From assembly GCA_003707065.3 (NCBI GenBank), contig PPXM03000005.1, positions 848,501 to 912,500 of the forward strand: 64,000 nucleotides of DNA, read 5' to 3'. The notes under the pieces are model-generated. The model saw nothing but the letters and a program-made list of their open reading frames with translations. It was not told the origin of the DNA and searched no databases. Position 1 is the stretch's first letter. The number at the start of each line of letters is the position of its first letter. The position numbers and the translations under genes were made by a program. Below are positions 24,001 to 33,847 of this stretch, piece after piece. The stretch is from Trigonopsis variabilis (lineage: Eukaryota; Ascomycota; Trigonopsidomycetes; Trigonopsidales; Trigonopsidaceae).

Positions 24001-24814
24001 AGCAGTTGATGACCCGAAAGAGCTTCTTCCCATGATATTTGACGTTACACGGGAACAGCAAAAAAGCTTCTGGATCAAATATCTTGCAAATAGTCACTCT
24101 ACTCTAGCATTTCCAGACGCTTGGGGACAATCGAGTGAGACGTCTTCTGGATTATTTACCAAGAACTTTATTTCGGCCCAACAAGCTGAACAACTATCGT
24201 TACGAGCCAAAGAGAGCGATATCTCGCTATCAGCCTTGCTGCTTCAAGTATGGGCTTCAGTATATGGCTTGGTTTCGGGGCAGTCAGATTATGTTATTCT
24301 AGGCATTTATATTTCAGGCCGGACAGCAGACGATTTGGGACCTGAACAAGCGACTTTTAAATTTCCACTTGCAAATATAATTCCTTTGAAGATAAATCTG
24401 ACAAATAATGACTCTGAAATCCTAAATTTTGCTCAGAAACTTCAGTCTGACCTGGATACTATAACATCGTCACTTAGTCTATCGCAGGTGTCTCTATGCG
24501 ACATTGAAGAATGGTGTGGAATCCGGCTGGATTCCACCATAAATATCGTCAATGTTCCCCTCGAGACTCGACAGAGTTTGCTCTCTCCTTGCAACAAGAC
24601 CAAAGAGGGTTTTTCTATCGAAAGACACTCTCGACCGATCGGTTTTCCTATCGAGTCGGATTTAAAAGACACTATCCAAAATCATCTCGATATAGAACTA
24701 GCTCCTGCTGAAGCGGGAGGATATGATATGGGTGTCTTTTCTACTTTAGAACGTGGCGAAGAGGAGTTATCACGGTGGTCTGATGGTCTGAAGGCCATGT
24801 TGAGACGTTTATGA
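9031..24814 (+). CDS. sib1: Giant hydroxamate-siderophore (ferrichrome-type) nonribosomal peptide synthetase
   Basis: Seven exons (9031-14026, 14064-16156, 16192-19374, 19412-20326, 20362-22075, 22109-22515, 22556-24814) sum to a clean 5,188-residue frame. By genomic position the domains are C0 ~9060-10320, A1 ~10430-11850, T1 ~11920-12110, C1 ~12230-13500, A2 ~13530-15060, T2 ~15125-15330, C2 ~15420-16720, A3 ~16760-18240, T3 ~18320-18530, C3 ~18620-19830, T4 ~19960-20170, C4 ~20240-21550, A4 ~21590-23150, T5 ~23210-23420 and C5 ~23520-24800. All four A domains keep the TSGSTG core, a YGPxE motif and the A10 lysine; all five T domains keep the Ser of (G/L)xDS. C-domain motifs are HHTIIDG, LHALADG, LHALYDE, FHGIYDG, SHVLYDG and HHFYYDA. 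There is no thioesterase; the last C domain ends the chain, as in ferrichrome synthetases, where it may cyclise. The divergent ornithine monooxygenase supports N5-acyl-N5-hydroxyornithine as substrate. Introns are canonical except 14027-14063 (GA-AG). The first in-frame ATG is 9031; upstream frame has no ATG. The siderophore role is strong inference; the exact product is not readable. Confidence 0.9.
14027..14063 (+). other. NRPS intron 1 with non-canonical GA-AG boundaries
   Basis: The A2 core motif is split here: exon 1 ends ACT TCT G and exon 2 starts GT TCG ACT GGG, restoring T-S-G-S-T-G-T-P-K. The donor reads GAAAGTAGAC where GTAAGT would be expected, one base different from a perfect consensus. 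The end is normal (CTAAT branch, TTTCAG). The nearest GT (14031) gives a 33-nt intron that shifts the frame by one. The homologous intron in A4 (22076-22108) sits at the same codon and phase with a proper GTGCGT donor. Confidence 0.75.
22076..22108 (+). other. NRPS intron in A4 at the same codon as the A2 intron
   Basis: This 33-nt GTGCGT...CTCAG intron with CTAAA near its end splits the same Gly codon of the A3-core TSG|STG motif, in phase 1, as intron 14027-14063 does in A2. Domains A1 and A3 have no intron there. Confidence 0.85.
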
Positions 24815-25136
24815 GATTAATGATATGTTATAACGATAGAATGATATTGAAATATAGAGTAATAGCCACGTATGTTTCTAGCTTTCTCATCACGTTATTC
24901 AACCGGGAACAAGACGCGCTGCTAGGGCAAGCTTCAATAAAATCGCAGAAGCACATGTGTTTTGGTTTTCTGTTCAAGTCTGTGTTGATCATGATTGGTT
25001 GCTCCTTTCAGTAGTCGCTCTTAATTCAGTCATATATGGTTCAGGCAAATCTACAAGTCATGCACAAGAAACCCATTCAATTCATATCCGACAAGTTCAT
25101 AACAGGAAAAACACTCCATTCATATTATACCTTCAT
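24815..25136. other. Convergent 3' intergenic region
   Basis: This 322-bp region lies between the NRPS stop and the RPL35 stop, the 3' ends of two convergent genes. It is AT-rich and shows no gene or RNA signature. Confidence 0.4.
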
Positions 25137-25543
25137 CTAAGCCTACAAGTCAGTAAGACAGAAGATCAAACACATACTTTAATCGCATATTTGCGCTGGG
25201 GAAAAGCAATATCTTGTTTGCGTTGCTTCACAGTCTTGGCTTTAGCCTGGTTTGGTGTCAATCGTCGGCGGATAGCTCGAGTCTTCTTGGCCCGAAGATC
25301 GAGGGGTAAATACTTCTTCTTTTCGTAGTACATCCGGATCTGCTCACGGGCGACTGCATTGATGGCAGTCAAGACTCGAGCAATATCCTTGCGCACACTT
25401 CCAATCTTGACGGCTTTTGCGCTATTTCCCCCAACAGCCTTTTGGACCCGAAGATTGATGAGCTCCTGCTTCAACTCAACCAACTCAGCTTCAAGATCCT
25501 TCTTGGACTTTTGTCGAAGAGCGTAAGACGAGAGTTTGGCCAT
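25137..25543 (-). CDS. RPL35: 60S ribosomal protein L35 (uL29)
   Basis: The sequence MAKLSSYALRQKSKKDLEAE... is the uL29 family at the large-subunit peptide-exit site. It keeps the SVRKDIARVLTAINA helix, KYLPLDLRAKKTRAIRR and the C-terminal FPQRKYAIKA. Exon 1 is 25178-25543 (122 codons). A 35-nt intron (25143-25177, GTATGT...TTGTAG) leaves a terminal exon of GCT TAG only, adding the conserved last Ala. Unspliced reading would give KVCV and stop. The ATG is at 25541-25543. The promoter carries a HomolD box 52 nt upstream. The protein is 123 residues, the normal family size. Confidence 0.97.
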
Positions 25544-25889
25544 TGTTAATGATAGTGCTGATGCTTCCGGAGCCCAGCGCTCACCGAAGTTGCCTGTGAC
25601 TGTATTGCACGTGACACAAACCCTGGTCTTTGGTCATGACTAGGCGTAACACTGGTGTGTACCACTGTAGTAAATCTTGATATTAATGTCATCGTTATAA
25701 TCGGGCTTCTCATCTGTGGAGAAGTCACCGCTCTGTGAAATCTTGGGCACGAGAAGTTAAGTGTGAGCAAAGTTTGTGGAGCCGTTCATGACTGTTCTTC
25801 ATTGACTGAAAAATCGCCATTAATGATACTCTCATGGTTAAAGTAGAAAAATTTCAAAGTGATAAGTTCAAGCTATCTATAATACAGTT
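25544..25889. other. RPL35 promoter / Asteroid gene 3' region
   Basis: This 346-bp region separates RPL35 (minus) from the stop of the Asteroid-like gene (minus). It contains the HomolD and CACGTGAC elements. A short open frame (25546-25770, minus) is not credible as a gene. Confidence 0.5.
25595..25602 (-). promoter_or_regulatory. HomolD box of the RPL35 promoter
   Basis: TGTGACTG on the plus strand reads CAGTCACA on the RPL35 coding strand, 52 nt upstream of the ATG. It is an exact match to the fission-yeast HomolD element that replaces TATA in ribosomal protein promoters. A CACGTGAC element lies next to it at 25608-25615. Confidence 0.7.
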
Positions 25890-27536
25890 CTATAGTTGCA
25901 ATCGCTGGGTTGCTCGGCAGTAGCAGTCGTAAAAGATGGTCCCTTGGGTCATGCGCAGACTCACTGGAACTTCCGGTGCCTCCTTACACCCAGCCATAGC
26001 TAAACAGCAAAGAGAAAACAGCGCAGCATTTATTTGTGCCAAAAGATGGGCTTGTCTCCAAGTCCATTCCCGGAGATCGCCATTGAAATCATCACCTGTT
26101 GACATGATCGTAACTTTGGGACATGTTGTAGTGTTGGCGTCATCAAGCCCTAACAGTTCACTTGTCAAGATCTTTGGTCGATCGTCATATCCAGCACTGT
26201 GCCAATATGATGAGATGATCATGTCCTTGGTCAGCTCGGTAGGCTTCAGGTGGTAGAATTTGCTTTGAGGAGAGAAGAGATAGTGATCGGTTTGCTCGAT
26301 AATCCGAAAATATTCCAGAATGGCTTCGGTTTCGGCATTCAACAGAACCTGTCCTCGCTCAGCGTAGCACCGTCGGATCTCAGCCAAGACTATCGATCCC
26401 AGGGAAGCTTTTCGATCCAAGTAAAAGTCGTTCTCGTCATCGTCCTCTTCTAGTGATAGTTTTATCTCAATTGAGGCTGGCCTTATGCCAGATCGACATT
26501 GCTCATAGACCGCCGTTGGTAGATGGTTCCTAAGCATATGAGCATACACTACTCGCCTCCAGGGACGCCCAACCTCCCAAGCACTGGCACGGTCGATATC
26601 CTCGAAAAGATACGGAAGATAGACTTCTCTTAGTCCATCTTTAGAAGGAAAGAAGATTTCCGTCACCCGCCCATAGGTCATCAAAGGAATAGCCGCATAC
26701 GCAGAAGACATGAGATTTATGGTCAGATCTTCAATTGTCTTCGGTAGATCATTTAGTGGCTTAAAAGACTCTTTAAACGCTAGAGCCGACGCATCGGATT
26801 CAAGATCGACTTGCTTAGCCAGCTCGACTAGTCGATCAAACGTATATTTGGCCCTTTTAGGCGATTTTATTAGGCTGAATGGATAGGCGACTTGCCAAAC
26901 GGGAAATCCTTCGAGGACTTGATGAATTTTTTGGGATGAGATCAATTTGCAATCGATGTATGGTCGATCAAAGTCAACATTCATGGCTCTAAGCTGTATT
27001 GTTCCAGAATAAAGACCAAGATCAGCAACTAAGAAATCAGAATCGTTCGACAAAACGTAAATATGACGATCTGGCTGACTCATTCCCCGAATTAGGCTTT
27101 CAACATAAGGATCAGCCTCATTAGGAACTAAGAACACAGCAATATCATCAGCGAAAACGGTCTTCAACACTTCTTGAAATACAAAGACACAGAAGGACGG
27201 GTGGATCAATCGGGCTCGGAGAGAAGACTTGCTTAGTCTCGTAATATTCTCGTCAAGTCTTGCAAGACGCGTACTTCGCTTACTATCCGGTAAGGCCCCG
27301 TCAAAAATTATGGCGTGAAATATGATACCACAATCAATCAAATGGCGCATGAAGATTGTCGCCAGAAGAAAATACTCCTGATAAGGAGAGCTAATGGGTA
27401 AGAGACACTCGATATAATCAAAAATATGATATGCCAAACTCGGTCCGTCTGCAATTAAATGAACCGGCCGATCAGCAGAGATAATTAGATCTTCTCCAGC
27501 TTGTCCTAGGACTTGGAAAAGATACGGTATGCCCAT
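25890..27536 (-). CDS. ast1: Asteroid-type XPG/FEN1-like nuclease family protein
   Basis: This intronless gene encodes 548 residues. It starts MGIPYLFQVLGQAGEDLI, the XPG N-terminal signature, and follows the Asteroid family layout: N-terminal half IADGPSLAYHIFDYI, IIFDGALPDSKR, then the internal-region equivalents LVPNEADPYVESLI and VLSNDSDFLVADLG. FEN1-family metal ligands map to the Asp of IADG, the Asp of IFDG, the Glu/Asp of NEAD and the two Asp of SNDSDF, so much of the acidic cluster is kept. The C-terminal half is Asteroid-specific and lacks the helix-hairpin-helix seen in FEN1. Expected role is nuclear nucleic-acid processing. It is divergent from AIM41 over 247 bp. ATG is at 27534-27536. 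Confidence 0.85.
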   Translation of the reverse strand: MGIPYLFQVLGQAGEDLIISADRPVHLIADGPSLAYHIFDYIECLLPISSPYQEYFLLATIFMRHLIDCGIIFHAIIFDGALPDSKRSTRLARLDENITRLSKSSLRARLIHPSFCVFVFQEVLKTVFADDIAVFLVPNEADPYVESLIRGMSQPDRHIYVLSNDSDFLVADLGLYSGTIQLRAMNVDFDRPYIDCKLISSQKIHQVLEGFPVWQVAYPFSLIKSPKRAKYTFDRLVELAKQVDLESDASALAFKESFKPLNDLPKTIEDLTINLMSSAYAAIPLMTYGRVTEIFFPSKDGLREVYLPYLFEDIDRASAWEVGRPWRRVVYAHMLRNHLPTAVYEQCRSGIRPASIEIKLSLEEDDDENDFYLDRKASLGSIVLAEIRRCYAERGQVLLNAETEAILEYFRIIEQTDHYLFSPQSKFYHLKPTELTKDMIISSYWHSAGYDDRPKILTSELLGLDDANTTTCPKVTIMSTGDDFNGDLREWTWRQAHLLAQINAALFSLCCLAMAGCKEAPEVPVSLRMTQGTIFYDCYCRATQRLQL

Positions 27537-27783
27537 GGTCTCCAGTCTGCAAAGTGGAGATGACGACCAGACTGTGACCTAGAAAGAGAGGACAGGACCA
27601 GGTAATAAACAACAAAAAATACAGGGTATAGATTATGATTACTGCCGGAAAACTCCTCCAGCCATTGAAGCTGTTCTCGCTTAAGTCTTTGTCTTAGAAT
27701 TTAAGAAGGAGCCGGGTAAGTTAAGAGCGTTACCTTTGGAGATGGACTGTACCGTCCCATAAATTTTAAACCGAGATTTGATC

Positions 27784-28371
27784 ATGTTATCCAGACGGCT
27801 TATTAATCTCAGTCTATCGCAATCAATTCGAACGTATTCAACTGCTATAAAAGATGCCACGCCTCCTTTCATGGATAAAATCAAGAATGAGTTAAAGAAG
27901 GCGATGCGAGAAAAACAGGAACGCAGGTAAGTGTTTTGTACAATCTAATAGTGGCTAAACGTGACCAGAAAAATCGTTCTACGGGGTATAATGTCGGAAG
28001 TGAAATATGCAAATATGAATAAACCCCGATCCGTCAGCGATGATCTTGGTCTTTATTCTTTACTGGGTAAACAGGTCGATAAGCGAAAGCTCAGCGCCGA
28101 TGAATATAAAAAGTCGGACCGACAGGACTTGGCTGATATTGAGCTTGAAGAAATTGGAATCATCGAAGAGCTTAAGGGACAAATTCCGGTCTTGGACGAT
28201 GCTGCCATAGAAAGCCAAGTGCACGAGATAATCAAGACATTCGACGCTAGCCAGCTTGTCCAGTCAAATATGAGAGAAATCATAAAGAAGATCCAAGAAA
28301 GCGGATTGGATCAACAAGCTCCAATGAGTCAGATCATGGCCCATCTCAGAAAACATATCGAAAAAAAGTAG
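27784..28371 (+). CDS. AIM41: Mitochondrial YqeY/GatB-like protein (Aim41)
   Basis: Two exons (27784-27926 and 27969-28371) are separated by a 42-nt intron (GTAAGT...GACCAG) and give 181 residues. The N-terminus MLSRRLINLSLSQSIRTYST is a typical cleavable mitochondrial presequence. The body is a YqeY domain: LKKAMREKQERRKIVLRGI (split by the intron at the Arg codon), then SEVKYANMNK and a C-terminal three-helix part ending MSQIMAHLRKHIEKK. The YqeY fold is shared with the tail of GatB amidotransferase and can bind tRNA in bacterial relatives. Yeast Aim41 affects mitochondrial inheritance but its reaction is unknown. Confidence 0.9.
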
Positions 28372-28587
28372 ATCACTGGAAAGCCTGAACTTTGCATACT
28401 ACTGTTTTCCCTTTCTTTATAACCTGTATATAGTTGCCAACCCATGTGAGTACTCAATTCATACCTCTGTTCGGCTTGGTGCCCATCGTCGTCCTCGAGC
28501 CCGGTTACCCTCCCGACCGACCAGGTTTCCGAGCTCAACCGAGGTATCCCATTCGCTCAAACCTTTCAACTGAAAAAATCACCAACC

Positions 28588-29042
28588 ATGATGCGAACTC
28601 GATTAACCACAAATTTTTCCCGAGGAATCCGTTACGCTTCAACTGAGGCTGCTGCCGCAAAGGCCAAAGGTGTCGCATCGAAGTTCACCGGTAAGTTTTT
28701 TCATCGACCGCGTTGTGGGTCCATGCGAGACAGTCACTGACAACAAAAGCTTTTACCGAGACGTTGGTCTTCTGGGGAAAAGTCACTGGAGAATTAGGAA
28801 AGCAGGTTTATATTAAGGAAGGTTTTGCTCCCCCTTCAATTGGTCAATTAGAGACTTTGGGAAAAGAATTATGGGCTAAGAGCATCCAACTCACAAAAGA
28901 CCCCAAGGCTCTACAAAGCGCTGTGTCCTCTGTCAAGTTCTCCAAGGACAATCTTATTAAGGGTGGTGCTGCTGTGATTCAGCTTCTCGGTTTGTTCAGT
29001 TTGGGCGAAGTTATTGGTCGACGAAAATTAGTGGGATACTAG
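28588..29042 (+). CDS. ATP20: Mitochondrial F1Fo ATP synthase subunit g
   Basis: Exons 28588-28690 and 28750-29042 (intron 59 nt, the longest I assign in the window) encode 131 residues. The presequence-like start is MMRTRLTTNFSRGIRYAST. The subunit g body follows: FWGKVTGELGKQVYIKEGFAPPSI, then a C-terminal membrane helix GGAAVIQLLGLFSLGEVIG, which holds a GxxxG-like interface as in the family. Subunit g stabilises ATP synthase dimers that shape cristae. It lies downstream of AIM41 on the same strand and converges with ROK1. Confidence 0.93.
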
Positions 29043-29349
29043 ATGGCCAAGTTTGTACAAAATGAACCTGATATAATTAGTTTCTATATTTACTAATCCT
29101 ACTGGATCGACAATCTGTCCTTAAACAGACGATTCTCCGTATTGCGTGCATTCTTGTAGTCAAAAGAGACTCATTGATACTATTTCACAAATTTTTCTTA
29201 GCGACTACAGCCGTTAGTCACAATCAAAATGCTATCGATCATCTAGTGATAGCAAACTAGAAATTTGATCTCTCCTTGGTGTACTGTCAGATCCTCGTGC
29301 CATAAGGTTGAGCTAGAGCAGACCATGCTCTGGTTCTCTTGTCCTTGGC
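29043..29349. other. Convergent 3' intergenic region
   Basis: This 307-bp region lies between the stops of ATP20 and ROK1. It is AT-rich; I see no gene, RNA or repeat in it. Confidence 0.4.
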
Positions 29350-31013
29350 TCAACTCGACGCTGGCTGGATCGTGTTCTTTAAACGACGTTGCCTTTCTAA
29401 CTTGCGCTTTCGACGAATAAAGGAGGGAACAGTACTGATCTCTTTTCGGTCCAAAGGCTTTCTTTTCAGTTGTTTCTTTTCCTGCTTCGACATATGATGA
29501 AGTTCAGCTATCCAATTGTCGACGGGACAGCCAGATTGTTTCATCACATTGACCACAACAGGAACGGTATCAAAGTCCGCTCGTGTAAAAAAGGTTATCG
29601 CCTTTCCCTTTCTCCCGGCTCTACCTGTCCGTCCTATGCGATGGATATAGGATTGAGAGCTCTGAGGGAGATCATAGTTGATGACCATATTAACCCCTCT
29701 AAAGTCAACGCCCCGTGCCAGGACATCCGTACAAATTAAAACCCATATATCGCCGTTTTTGAAGCTCTCGATGATCTTCTGCCTTTGGATGGCCGTGCGC
29801 TCCGCGTTAATCACATCGACTTTAAGCCCATCATATATAAGCTCATGAAAGAGGGCTTTGGATCGCTGAATAGATTGAACAAAAATCAGGACAGGCGGCA
29901 CCAAGCGGCCTTGGGTTACCATCTGACGAATTTCAACCAACTTTCCTTCTTCGTTTCCAGTGTAGATCAATTCCTGCTCGATATTACTGCCCGCGGTATC
30001 TTTTTTCCCAATAATGACTCGAAGGGGATCATACATGATCGTCTTTACTAAGTTCTCAACACCTGACGGCATTGTTGCACTGAAGAGCGCTTTTTGAAGT
30101 TGATTATTAGAACATCCTGCGATGATCTCGTCAGTCTGTGCCAGGAAACCCTGCTCAAATAAGCGATCTGCCTCATCAAGAATTATATGTTGGACGTCAC
30201 CAAGATTTATTATTCCCTCCTTTATTCCTGCCACCAGCCTCAATGGTGTTGCTATTATCACGTCGTATTTGGTCTTGGACATTGGATCATTTCTATATTT
30301 TGCCAACGTCGCTTTTGTGAAGACTGAAATACTAAGTGCATCTTTTCTTTTCTTCCCAAAAGATCCTAGACTCAATGCTTTCATTTCACTGTAGATTTGG
30401 TTGGCAAGCTCTTTGGTCGGAGTGATGATTAATCCTCTAGGGCCTGAGGAAGGTTGATGGCTACCAAGTTGATGAAGTAAAGGAATCACAAATGCAAGTG
30501 TTTTTCCAGAGCCTGTAGGAGCACATGCTATCAGATCACGGTCATGTAATAAAATAGGTATCGCTTCGCTCTGAATAGGAGAAGGAGTCTTGATCCCCAT
30601 CCTGTCGATATTTTTAATCACGCTCTGATGAACTGAAAATCTGCTTTGGAGTTCTCCAAATGACTTTACGGGTCTAGGTACATCCTGTCCAGTCACCTTG
30701 GATCGAATCTGTCGACGGTATTTGTTTGAATCAATATTGACTTCTTCATTCTCGCCTTCTCCTGAGGATACCGATTCTTCCTTTTCCTCTTCTTGGTCTG
30801 GGCTCTCTCCACGTTCTGTCTCTTTAGATTGTTTCTTATGAAGCCTGAAAAAGTCTAGCCCACTCAAATCTTCATCTTTAGCATTTCCATCCACGTCATC
30901 TTTCTGATAGATTAGCCTTCCTCAGTTCTTCTCTCACTCACCTTAAAAAGTAGATCCTTCTGTTTGCTTTTTTTAAAACTTGCTCCTCGGGATAGTAGCC
31001 AAAAAACGTCCAT
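29350..31013 (-). CDS. ROK1: DEAD-box RNA helicase Rok1
   Basis: Exon 1 (30942-31013) encodes MDVFWLLSRGASFKKSKQ, the signature Rok1/DDX52 N-terminus. A 38-nt intron (30904-30941, GTGAGT...TATCAG) leads to exon 2 (29350-30903). Helicase motifs run in order: Q motif PSPIQSEAIP, motif I APTGSGKT, PTKELA, motif II DEAD (ILDEADRLF), motif III SAT, motif V TDVLARGVDF and motif VI HRIGRTGRAG. The C-terminus is basic (FIRRKRKLERQRRLK). Rok1 acts in the nucleolus in 18S rRNA processing, releasing snR30. The acidic Glu/Ser-rich segment near residues 45-80 is typical. Total is about 538 residues, close to the yeast protein. Confidence 0.96.
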
Positions 31014-31494
31014 TTACAAGGATTGCCTGGTTCAAAGGTAATTTTTTCTCCCAAAAATTTGTCCAGTTGGGAGTTCAGTCGTTACACCTGGAAAGTTGAC
31101 AACGTTGGGATGAACTTGGGCCTCTCGACCGATAAACCAGAGGCGATCTCGCTTTGAGAGCTAGTGTATTCATACGTATCGATCATAACGCAACGAGAGT
31201 CTTTACAAACGATCTAGGAAATCCTGACCTTGCATGGTCGTGATCAGCTACTATAGGCGGATAGGAAGTGCCTATGCGCACTATCAAAACTATGATATAA
31301 AAATAGCGCATAGCTAGATCTAAACTCCAGTGTGAAAAACCCTTCCATAGCCGGCCCTATACATATACAGTCAGTCCATGTCCCTATTCGTGTAGCTTCT
31401 CGCTTGCCGGACTCGATGTAATAATGACTGTTACAGTTGGCTAATGCCCTGGGAATAGAACCGCTAACTCCCACTACCCCACATTCACAATCCC
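31014..31494. other. Divergent promoter between ROK1 and the ABC transporter
   Basis: This 481-bp region sits between two divergent starts. No classical motif stands out. A short open frame (31244-31474, minus) and a T-loop-like string near 31450 do not form a gene or a tRNA. Confidence 0.4.
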
Positions 31495-33696
31495 ATGCTA
31501 AGGTTGGGCGGGCTTGAGAAACAGCTCATCCAACTATTGAAACGGTATCCTCATAAAAGGAGAGCAATTCCTCCTGCCGTTTTATTTGCCGTTCTACTAA
31601 TCGTGGGCAAATATATCCCACCACGATTGACCAAACGGAAGCATGCACAACATGAGGATGGTAAGTTTGCGCATGGGTTAGTGACTAAAACAAAGGATCA
31701 TATGTGATCAAAGTTCCTTATAAGAATGAGACTAGTGATGTCAGAATCTGGCCCACATCTCGCGCTGATATAAAACGTCATCGCTCGCTCTTTCTTGAGG
31801 CCGGATCGGATACTGAGATTGATGAGAATAGGATTGGAATTAATCGACGATTTTTTAGACAACTTGGGGCATTATGGACTATAATGGTAACCTGTTCTCT
31901 CGAAACTATGGGCTAACGTTCAGGTCCCCAAGTTTTGGTGCAAGGAGACTGCGTTAATGTCTCTTTATGCGGTTTTTCTCTGCCTTAGAACTTGGCTTAG
32001 TTTAATCATTGCTAGATTAGATGGTATTATCGTGAAAGATCTTGTTGGTGGACACGGCAAGAAGTTCATTAGAGGAATCGGTCTTTGGCTATTGATCTCT
32101 GTGCCTTCGTCTTACACTAATGGTACAATCAAGTATTTGCAAGCGAAAATCTCAATTTCTTTCAGAACGCGACTTATCCGCTACGTTCATGATCTTTACC
32201 TGGATGATAAGATGGCGTATTTCAAGATTCCCAATATTGATGGAGCGATCACTTCGGTAGACCAATATATAACTTCAGATATTACTCGGTTTTGCGACTC
32301 CATGGCATCGCTATTTTCGAGTATCGGAAAGCCCGCTATCGACCTCATAGTCTTTAATTACCAACTTTCTCGTTCTCTAGGCCCCATCTCTCTTTTTACA
32401 ATTCTCTTTGGTTACGTTGGATCTGCCTGGACTCTAAAACGACTTTCGCCTCCTTTTGGGAAACTGGCCGCCAGAGAGGCGCGGTTGGAAGGTGATTTCC
32501 GGACCCTTCATTCCAGACTTATCTCGAATGCTGAAGAAATTGCCTTCTATGAAGGGCAAGATATAGAGCGGCTGATTATCGAACGGAGCTATAAGCAGCT
32601 GATCCGCCACCTTAATAATATCTACAAGATCAAGATCGGCTATCATATGAGCGAAGACATAATCCTTAAGTATGTCTGGTCCGCTCTGGGCTATCTAGTT
32701 TGTTCTGTACCTGTGTTCTTACCTCAATACGGTGGTACTAGCAGCAGAACCGAAGATCTATCTGAGCATTCGATTATGGTCGAACAAGGAAGAACTCAAG
32801 ACTTCATAACCAGTAAACGGTTAATGCTGAGTTTAGCTGATGCAGGCGCTAGGATGATGTATTCAATAAAACGACTCGCGGAATTATCTGGCTATATTTC
32901 TCGAGTTTATACTTTGATTGCTACTCTTCATCGCATCCAGGCTAATTACTATCCTCGTATCGATGGGGATGAGAATTTATATACGCTAAGTGATGTTCTT
33001 GGGACAATCGTCTGTTCTGATTCGCTCGTCCAGTTCATAGACGTTCCAATCATTGCTCCTGGTACCAAATTTGACATCTCGGGTGACATCTTAATACGCC
33101 CATTAAGCTTCAAACTTGTTCCGGGAGATCATCTCTTAATCACAGGTGCTAACGGCGTCGGCAAGAGTGCGATTGCCCGTCTCATGGCCAAATTGTGGCC
33201 AATTTACCGAGGTGAACTCTCGATACCACAACGAAAGGACATCTTTTTTATTCCGCAACGGCCCTATTTCAGCATCGGAAATCTTCGTGATCAGGTGATT
33301 TATCCTCACTCGAGAGACGATATGATAAACCGGGGTGTAAACGAAGTGGATTTAATGAAGATCTTGGAAAAGGTTCAGCTGGCTTATATTCCAGGCCGAG
33401 AAGGAGGCTGGAACACAGAGAAGGACTGGAGGAACGTGTTCAGCGGTGGTGAAAAACAGCGAATAGGATTTGCAAGACTACTCTACCACGATCCTGTTTT
33501 CGCTGTCATCGATGAAGGTACGTCTGCGGTTAGCGCCGACGTCGAATTTATGCTTTACGAAAACTCTAAGAGGTCAGGAATCTCACTGATTACTATAAGC
33601 CACCGACCCGTACTCAGGAAATATCATACTGGCTTGCTTACTCTTGGCATTGGAGAGAATGGGGATCACTGGAAGCTTGAACCGATCAATAATTGA
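31495..33696 (+). CDS. Peroxisomal ABC half-transporter (ABCD family, Pxa1/Pxa2-like)
   Basis: Three exons (31495-31660, 31696-31886, 31924-33696; introns of 35 and 37 nt) give 709 residues. It is a half-transporter: a membrane domain first, with the ABCD-specific EAA-like motif NAEEIAFYEGQDIE, then one nucleotide-binding domain. That domain shows Walker A TGANGVGKSA, signature FSGGEKQRIGFARLL, Walker B FAVIDEGTSA and H-loop TISHRP. ABCD proteins import activated very-long-chain fatty acids into peroxisomes as dimers, so a second half-transporter is expected elsewhere. The signature begins FSGG rather than LSGG, which is tolerated. I cannot decide between Pxa1 and Pxa2 orthology. Confidence 0.9.
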
Positions 33697-33847
33697 TAGA
33701 CAGTCACTTGATAATTGAAAGATGGAGCATGATCTATGAATGTAGGTACCGAAAAAGGTATTCTTGCGATAGCATCGCGAAGTGGGGACGTCATTCATAA
33801 TGTACATTATTGTTGATACAGGCGAGTTCTTCGTTACCCGTTTGCGC

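Noticed and set aside
28434-28646. Plus-strand frame upstream of ATP20
   Set aside because: It overlaps the ATP20 first exon in another frame and has no family likeness.
31436-31480. tRNA-like box B on the minus strand
   Set aside because: The box A distance is wrong and no cloverleaf forms.
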